Source of the DNA: Hippasteria phrygiana
Lineage: Eukaryota > Echinodermata > Asteroidea > Valvatida > Goniasteridae
Direction of reading: 5' to 3'
DNA length: 64,000 nt
NCBI GenBank assembly: GCA_037893225.1
Contig: JAZGUH010000529.1
Span: forward strand, 620,001 to 684,000
A model generated the notes under the pieces. It was not told the origin of the DNA and ran no database searches. It saw only the letters and a list, made by a program, of their open reading frames with translations. Position numbers and translations under genes: made by a program. Of the stretch, positions 56,817 to 64,000 are shown one piece after another. Numbering within the stretch: position 1 is the first letter of the stretch; each line of letters starts with the position of its first letter.

Positions 56817-58542
56817 GGTGGACCTTTCAGTTGGTGAGTAATTATGGTTATGAAGAGTTTTGTTTATTCCATGTCACTATGAACATCTAACAAAAAAATA
56901 ATGGTGCACTAACAATAAACATCCATTGTTACGCACGCCGAGCGTGCCGCGTGGTCACACTAAATTAGACTAGCAAAGCTATTGCATTTCATTCAGTGCA
57001 TGCTTAAGTTACTGCTTCCCTGTTGTGCCAATAACCAAAGGCATTTTCTAAATATGAACTAGTTGGTGAAATGAAAATTATTAAATTCATAAAGCAAGTC
57101 AAAATGAATTCGATTTGTGACATTTCTATTTTCTTCAGAGTTTTGGCTTATCTTGCCTAATAGTATAGTTTGAAAAAATGTCTGAAATTCCCCAACCCAC
57201 CAATCTGACCATACTTCCCCCCCCCCCCCCCCCACCCCACCCCACCCCAGAAAAAAAATGCTTAGGAAAACATTGGATCAAATAAAGAGGTTGCTAATGA
57301 ATTTAGAGTTTACTAGTGCTTGGTTTGTTTTAGTATCTTCAGTGTGTCGTGCATTTTTGTAAAGGAAGAGCTTCCCCTTTTGACTTGACTTTGCATTGGC
57401 AATACATGCACCTTTGAATAACATGGCAAAAATCTGAGTATGCGGACTAAACTGTAGCGCCCCATTTTAGAACAGCAAGTCTATCGCATTTCATTTTTTG
57501 AAGTGGTTACTGTATTTTAGTTAAATTTTCACTGTTTTGAGGCCCATTTTTTCACCAAAGGCCCCAGTGGGTGCTATTAAAGGGTGCATGCCACTAAATC
57601 TGTGAAAATCACTGCGCGCGAGCTCATTAATATTTTGTGATCCCTCCGGTAATTTTGAATAAGAGGTCCCTGGGGCCTATAAATTGGACTGATTGTAGAA
57701 ATATTTGTGGAAATCAAGAATTGGTGACCCGTGGCTTCCAACTCGGGGGATTCCGTTCACAAAAAAGACCAATACGTGGGTCTATTTGGCATAGAGGCGG
57801 GGGGATACATTTAGACCTGGGCCCAGAGATGGGCCACCATTTTAGGGGTGGTTTGTAGGGAGGGGAGTATAAAAAAAAAAGAATTCCTTCAACTCTCATA
57901 AATTTGGAAAGAAAATGATTCTAGGAGTCTTAATCTTTAATTTCCAGTCAAAAAAATATTGCCACCTTACTCCTGAGCGTCACCAGGCGGCGCTATTTCT
58001 TTCTACTTTTGTGTTGGTTACAATGAGCGCCGTATTTAGTGGAGTGGAACCTATATGAAGCCAACATGGCGGCGCCCATATGCCAAGTGTACTCGCCAAA
58101 AATAGGTATGTTTCATGTTTTGAACTATGAAATCTCACAGAAAACACAGTAATGATTACACACACGATAGAGAACAAAATGGGTTCTGTCTTTCTTTTCT
58201 TTTTTTGCTCTCGCTGTCTTTTTATTCACATACACATTTCAGATGCCTATCCGCCATGTTATCAACATGTTTACATTGGTTGCGCTGAGGCTCGTAAATT
58301 TACACGTGCTCTTTGTTACTGAAAATTAAAGACTTTTGTTGGACAAGTAAGTAGTTTGCCTGCATGGTTTCACCCAATATTTAGACTGAGATGTATATTT
58401 ATTTATTTTTATTTGTAGCATGCCCAGGCTAGGGCTATCATGACTGCTGGAGAAAACTTTTGACCAATGGTAGCAAAGGTAAGTTGACCTCACGCTCGCG
58501 GTCTGTATTGTTTGTTATGCAGATTTCTTAAACCATAGCAAA

Positions 58543-58911
58543 ATGGATTCCATCTGGAAGGCCTCAATTAAAAGCAAGATTTTAAGAAAGACTGTACACA
58601 GAGGCAGAAAAAATTGTAGAATATGGACAGGATATGTCCAGCAGAAATATGGCATTATTAATGTTGTCATGCCTGGCTCAAAATCAAATTCACGCACAAG
58701 GATGCGTGTGCACAGGTTGACTTACATTGTTTATTCTGGAGTCCTTGATCTTCCCCGGGGGTATGATGTCAGTCACCTGTGCCACAACTCCTTGTGCGTG
58801 AATTTTGATCACCTGTCACTTGAGCCACACGCCATCAACACTTCAAGATCTCGTTGTAAGAGATGCCGTTTGTGTTCGGGCCATGGCCCATACAAGGATT
58901 GTCTTCGTTAA
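58543..58911 (+). CDS. His-Cys box endonuclease, unit 6
   Basis: Translation identical to the unit 1 copy. Confidence 0.88.
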   Translation: MDSIWKASIKSKILRKTVHRGRKNCRIWTGYVQQKYGIINVVMPGSKSNSRTRMRVHRLTYIVYSGVLDLPRGYDVSHLCHNSLCVNFDHLSLEPHAINTSRSRCKRCRLCSGHGPYKDCLR

Positions 58912-59008
58912 AATGTAATTAAGGATAACTTTTTGGCTCACCATTAAGTTTGATAACTGAAATTGCTCACCATGCATTTTTTGATGCTACACTTTTTGCT
59001 TTTATAAT

Positions 59009-61021
59009 TCATTTTTGATTGAAACGTATGCTGTAATTGTGCTCACTCTGAATTCTTTGCAAATCCACATCTGGAGGGATTGCTGACTTGGGTTCCAGTT
59101 GCCCTTTCTTGTACAATGACTTGGCACAGTTGTACAAGTTATATCGTTGTGCCCTACACTTTGCCCTTCGTATTTTATAATGTGTGCTCCTAGCCCGTTT
59201 GGAATGATATTTTTCTTTTCTGTCCATTTCAGCCAGACTTTTGGCAGCTGCAGATCCTGGCAAAACAGGACAACCTGCAGCTTCACACTTGAGGATGATT
59301 GAGTTGGCATGGCCATTGTTGACAAGGTGAACTGCGCTGTGGTCTCTTGAGAGAGCATTTCTGGAAAAGGTTAGTGTCCCTTTTGGATTAGTACTTGAAA
59401 AAGCATGGTTCATGGACTCTGCTTTTTGTGTACTTGTCCCATATCTGGTTTTTTGCATTGCCTCGTGACCAATTCTCTTCTGAATTTTCAGTAAAAGCAG
59501 TTTCTTGTCAGACTCGAGCATTTTCAGTTTTCCCCTAACATGAACAGGAAGGTATGGAAATCTGTAATTGCCATTGCAAACCAAGGACCGCTTTTTGCAA
59601 AGGTTGTGGCGACCTTGGTAACATTCGGGAATGGTTGAGGCAGCCTGTTCAGCCATGTCATACATTTGGGCAAAGTTTCTTCCACATTTCTTGAGGATTG
59701 CCCCTGCTTCTGCTTGTACCCTGTGACTTACATCGTCACCTAACCGGTCTTATATCTTTTTCTTTTCTTTTTTAGTTCTACCAGGCATCATGTCACCACT
59801 GAATTTGGCCCGACTGATTGCAGAACCGAGTGATCGATTTAAGTGAGGTGGGTCAAGAAAGTGTTCTGGCTCGATACCTGCTTTAATTCTCATCTGAGAC
59901 ATAAAACCTTTTGCCATACACCCGTCCGCATCGCTTGTTACTCTATCTGCCAACAAGGGTTCCTTACACTCTAGAAGTTTCTTGGCACATTGAATTCCCC
60001 CTTCTCTTTCATCCCCCATGTTGTAATTTGCTGGGCGTGTAGCGCTACAAGAATCTGTGTGCTCGGAACACTTGTTACTGCTGTGTTTGCCTGACATTTG
60101 ATTTGCACATTTACAGAGTTTATTCTCGTGGTGGTACATTACTACCATTTTTTTGGTGGTTACATTCTCACATACTACGTCCCTAGTTTGGGTTGCCGGC
60201 ACAAATGGTGTTTTTTTCCGACAGTTTCTCAAGGGGTTATTGTATTGTCTATCTAATTCGACAGCAATCGGTTTTTCTCTGTCATAGCCCTGTAATTCTT
60301 GAATACCTTTGACCAGTTTTCTCTTTTCAGCCATACTTCTATCATTTTCATTGATAATAATGTCCCCACATTTGCTTGCTGTTTTCTGCAGCCCACTGAT
60401 TGAAGGAACAGTTGTACCCAATGCTGTCAAAAGTCGTCTTGCTCCTGTGGCTGCAATACCCGTGTTGAGGAGACCAACTTGGAAGGCCATGTTTGGAGTT
60501 GCAGTGCGTCGGCCTCTGCTGACCTGAGGTATCTCTGAGTACAGCTTCTTCCTTCCTGTCGAGAAGTGGCACTTGTTGCATGACAGCACCTCTGAAACAG
60601 CAAGGCCCCGGTGTGTTTCTTGCTCTGCCTGTAGCTGAGGCCAGCCATCACAGTCAGGATTCGCATGCTGATGGTCCAGTGCAGCTCGAACACTTGTCTC
60701 AACTGTAGTGTTGACATGAACAATTCTGTAGCCGCCTGGGTTCAAGTTGTCAGCTCCTTCCCTCTGGAGTCTGCTTATCGGCGTTATTTCCTCAATTTTC
60801 GGTCGCAGCACCATCACAGTTTTATTAGTTCTGGCACCTGGTGGGTTGTAGAAAGAACCTCGCTCATCTCTGGGAAAGGCCAGTTGCAATTGTTCATTTG
60901 TGGGTCTGATATAGGAAGATGAAACATCAGCCTTTTCTCTTATCAACTGACATGTCAGACCATTGCCTTTTTTAAAATAGGCTTTTTTCCTCTTAAACAT
61001 GCCCTTTCTGTAGCGAACCAT
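59009..61021 (-). pseudogene. MULE transposase with in-frame TAA, unit 6
   Basis: Identical to unit 1; TAA at 59750-59752. Confidence 0.8.
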
Positions 61022-62748
61022 GGTGGACCTTTCAGTTGGTGAGTAATTATGGTTATGAAGAGTTTTGTTTATTCCATGTCACTATGAACATCTAACAAAA
61101 AAATAATGGTGCACTAACAATAAACATCCATTGTTACGCACGCCGAGCGTGCCGCGTGGTCACACTAAATTAGACTAGCAAAGCTATTGCATTTCATTCA
61201 GTGCATGCTTAAGTTACTGCTTCCCTGTTGTGCCAATAACCAAAGGCATTTTCTAAATATGAACTAGTTGGTGAAATGAAAATTATTAAATTCATAAAGC
61301 AAGTCAAAATGAATTCGATTTGTGACATTTCTATTTTCTTCAGAGTTTTGGCTTATCTTGCCTAATAGTATAGTTTGAAAAAATGTCTGAAATTCCCCAA
61401 CCCACCAATCTGACCATACTTCCCCCCCCCCCCCCCCCCACCCCACCCCACCCCAGAAAAAAAATGCTTAGGAAAACATTGGATCAAATAAAGAGGTTGC
61501 TAATGAATTTAGAGTTTACTAGTGCTTGGTTTGTTTTAGTATCTTCAGTGTGTCGTGCATTTTTGTAAAGGAAGAGCTTCCCCTTTTGACTTGACTTTGC
61601 ATTGGCAATACATGCACCTTTGAATAACATGGCAAAAATCTGAGTATGCGGACTAAACTGTAGCGCCCCATTTTAGAACAGCAAGTCTATCGCATTTCAT
61701 TTTTTGAAGTGGTTACTGTATTTTAGTTAAATTTTCACTGTTTTGAGGCCCATTTTTTCACCAAAGGCCCCAGTGGGTGCTATTAAAGGGTGCATGCCAC
61801 TAAATCTGTGAAAATCACTGCGCGCGAGCTCATTAATATTTTGTGATCCCTCCGGTAATTTTGAATAAGAGGTCCCTGGGGCCTATAAATTGGACTGATT
61901 GTAGAAATATTTGTGGAAATCAAGAATTGGTGACCCGTGGCTTCCAACTCGGGGGATTCCGTTCACAAAAAAGACCAATACGTGGGTCTATTTGGCATAG
62001 AGGCGGGGGGATACATTTAGACCTGGGCCCAGAGATGGGCCACCATTTTAGGGGTGGTTTGTAGGGAGGGGAGTATAAAAAAAAAAGAATTCCTTCAACT
62101 CTCATAAATTTGGAAAGAAAATGATTCTAGGAGTCTTAATCTTTAATTTCCAGTCAAAAAAATATTGCCACCTTACTCCTGAGCGTCACCAGGCGGCGCT
62201 ATTTCTTTCTACTTTTGTGTTGGTTACAATGAGCGCCGTATTTAGTGGAGTGGAACCTATATGAAGCCAACATGGCGGCGCCCATATGCCAAGTGTACTC
62301 GCCAAAAATAGGTATGTTTCATGTTTTGAACTATGAAATCTCACAGAAAACACAGTAATGATTACACACACGATAGAGAACAAAATGGGTTCTGTCTTTC
62401 TTTTCTTTTTTTGCTCTCGCTGTCTTTTTATTCACATACACATTTCAGATGCCTATCCGCCATGTTATCAACATGTTTACATTGGTTGCGCTGAGGCTCG
62501 TAAATTTACACGTGCTCTTTGTTACTGAAAATTAAAGACTTTTGTTGGACAAGTAAGTAGTTTGCCTGCATGGTTTCACCCAATATTTAGACTGAGATGT
62601 ATATTTATTTATTTTTATTTGTAGCATGCCCAGGCTAGGGCTATCATGACTGCTGGAGAAAACTTTTGACCAATGGTAGCAAAGGTAAGTTGACCTCACG
62701 CTCGCGGTCTGTATTGTTTGTTATGCAGATTTCTTAAACCATAGCAAA

Positions 62749-63117
62749 ATGGATTCCATCTGGAAGGCCTCAATTAAAAGCAAGATTTTAAGAAAGACTG
62801 TACACAGAGGCAGAAAAAATTGTAGAATATGGACAGGATATGTCCAGCAGAAATATGGCATTATTAATGTTGTCATGCCTGGCTCAAAATCAAATTCACG
62901 CACAAGGATGCGTGTGCACAGGTTGACTTACATTGTTTATTCTGGAGTCCTTGATCTTCCCCGGGGGTATGATGTCAGTCACCTGTGCCACAACTCCTTG
63001 TGCGTGAATTTTGATCACCTGTCACTTGAGCCACACGCCATCAACACTTCAAGATCTCGTTGTAAGAGATGCCGTTTGTGTTCGGGCCATGGCCCATACA
63101 AGGATTGTCTTCGTTAA
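62749..63117 (+). CDS. His-Cys box endonuclease, unit 7
   Basis: Translation identical to the unit 1 copy. Confidence 0.88.
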   Translation: MDSIWKASIKSKILRKTVHRGRKNCRIWTGYVQQKYGIINVVMPGSKSNSRTRMRVHRLTYIVYSGVLDLPRGYDVSHLCHNSLCVNFDHLSLEPHAINTSRSRCKRCRLCSGHGPYKDCLR

Positions 63118-63214
63118 AATGTAATTAAGGATAACTTTTTGGCTCACCATTAAGTTTGATAACTGAAATTGCTCACCATGCATTTTTTGATGCTACACTT
63201 TTTGCTTTTATAAT

Positions 63215-64000
63215 TCATTTTTGATTGAAACGTATGCTGTAATTGTGCTCACTCTGAATTCTTTGCAAATCCACATCTGGAGGGATTGCTGACTTGGGTT
63301 CCAGTTGCCCTTTCTTGTACAATGACTTGGCACAGTTGTACAAGTTATATCGTTGTGCCCTACACTTTGCCCTTCGTATTTTATAATGTGTGCTCCTAGC
63401 CCGTTTGGAATGATATTTTTCTTTTCTGTCCATTTCAGCCAGACTTTTGGCAGCTGCAGATCCTGGCAAAACAGGACAACCTGCAGCTTCACACTTGAGG
63501 ATGATTGAGTTGGCATGGCCATTGTTGACAAGGTGAACTGCGCTGTGGTCTCTTGAGAGAGCATTTCTGGAAAAGGTTAGTGTCCCTTTTGGATTAGTAC
63601 TTGAAAAAGCATGGTTCATGGACTCTGCTTTTTGTGTACTTGTCCCATATCTGGTTTTTTGCATTGCCTCGTGACCAATTCTCTTCTGAATTTTCAGTAA
63701 AAGCAGTTTCTTGTCAGACTCGAGCATTTTCAGTTTTCCCCTAACATGAACAGGAAGGTATGGAAATCTGTAATTGCCATTGCAAACCAAGGACCGCTTT
63801 TTGCAAAGGTTGTGGCGACCTTGGTAACATTCGGGAATGGTTGAGGCAGCCTGTTCAGCCATGTCATACATTTGGGCAAAGTTTCTTCCACATTTCTTGA
63901 GGATTGCCCCTGCTTCTGCTTGTACCCTGTGACTTACATCGTCACCTAACCGGTCTTATATCTTTTTCTTTTCTTTTTTAGTTCTACCAGGCATCATGTC
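63215..64000 (-). pseudogene. MULE transposase, C-terminal part, unit 7 (N-terminus beyond window)
   Basis: The last 218 codons and the preceding 28 are present, and the same TAA lies at 63956-63958. The remainder runs off the right edge. Confidence 0.78.

Larger units (their letters stand above)
53377..57581. mobile_element. Array unit 5, long form
   Basis: 4205 bp. The leader is at 53377-53850. Its C run near 57217 has 17 C rather than 18, the only base-level difference I noticed between units. Confidence 0.9.
57582..61787. mobile_element. Array unit 6, long form
   Basis: 4206 bp; leader at 57582-58055. Confidence 0.9.
37975..64000. repeat. Tandem array of seven near-identical nuclease/transposase units
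   Basis: Head-to-tail units at 37975, 42181, 45913, 49645, 53377, 57582 and 61788 (the last is cut by the window). Three have a period of 3732 bp and the others 4205-4206 bp. All translated frames are identical between copies. The only differences I found are the presence of a 474-bp leader and one C in an 18-C run in the unit beginning 53377. Confidence 0.95.
61788..64000. mobile_element. Array unit 7, long form, cut by the window end
   Basis: Leader at 61788-62261, then the endonuclease gene and the C-terminal part of the transposase. The array continues beyond the window by at least the rest of this unit. Confidence 0.9.

Noticed and set aside
37975..64000. CRISPR-like or bacterial origin for the nuclease array
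   Set aside because: No short spaced repeats; splice signals, YY1-like motif and the neighbouring LINE, hAT and P elements mark an animal genome.

Overview
This is animal DNA, almost certainly from a marine invertebrate. It contains no recognisable single-copy host gene. The evidence for an animal is spliced genes with GT-AG introns, APE-type LINEs, a Penelope-like element, a THAP/P transposon, hAT elements, YY1-like ATGGCGGC starts, long C-homopolymers and many 'acatgtacatg' and 'aggcct' tracts. An echinoderm, hemichordate, lancelet or mollusc would fit; I cannot choose between them from sequence alone.

Layout. 1-870: 3' end of a Penelope-like element, then a hAT terminus. 1126-1670 and 8011-8855: two members of a palindromic repeat family; the second is a near-perfect ~0.85 kb hairpin with a 17-nt loop. 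2147-7135 (minus): a dead CR1/L2-type LINE. A TA-flanked DNA element carrying a Crypton-type domain fragment sits in its reverse transcriptase, and a fold-back is nested in that. 9262-16902: a nearly intact P-superfamily transposon with 41-bp TIRs, 7-bp target duplication, subterminal inverted repeats and a three-exon THAP transposase with one in-frame TGA. Its introns hold a fold-back, a hAT MITE (8-bp duplication) and a TCAT-flanked MITE. 17831-20108 (minus): a second, 5'-truncated LINE. 20614-22432: a 1.8 kb non-autonomous hAT with a perfect 8-bp duplication. 22521-27554: a 5 kb fold-back element with long inverted arms, subterminal repeat clusters and a tRNA-like module in each arm. 28705-36667: about 41 tandem ~200-bp satellite monomers with higher-order structure.

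37975-64000 is the most striking part. It is a head-to-tail array of at least seven virtually identical units, six complete and the last cut by the window edge. Each unit carries two convergent genes. The plus-strand gene encodes a 122-residue His-Cys box (I-PpoI-type) endonuclease, preceded by three apparent 5' introns. The minus-strand gene encodes a Mutator-like (MULE) transposase that keeps a D-D-E residue set but is interrupted in every copy by the same in-frame TAA. Units come in a 4.2 kb long form with a 474-bp leader and a 3.7 kb short form without it, ordered L-S-S-S-L-L-L. I found no convincing terminal inverted repeats.

How the parts work together: the window reads as heterochromatin-like sequence built by nested transposition. 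In the array, a sequence-specific nuclease paired with a transposase suggests a composite mobile element that now behaves as a macrosatellite. That pairing and its tandem amplification are the best candidate here for something undescribed. An assembly artefact must be excluded first, because the copies differ, as far as I could see, only by the leader and one C in a homopolymer.
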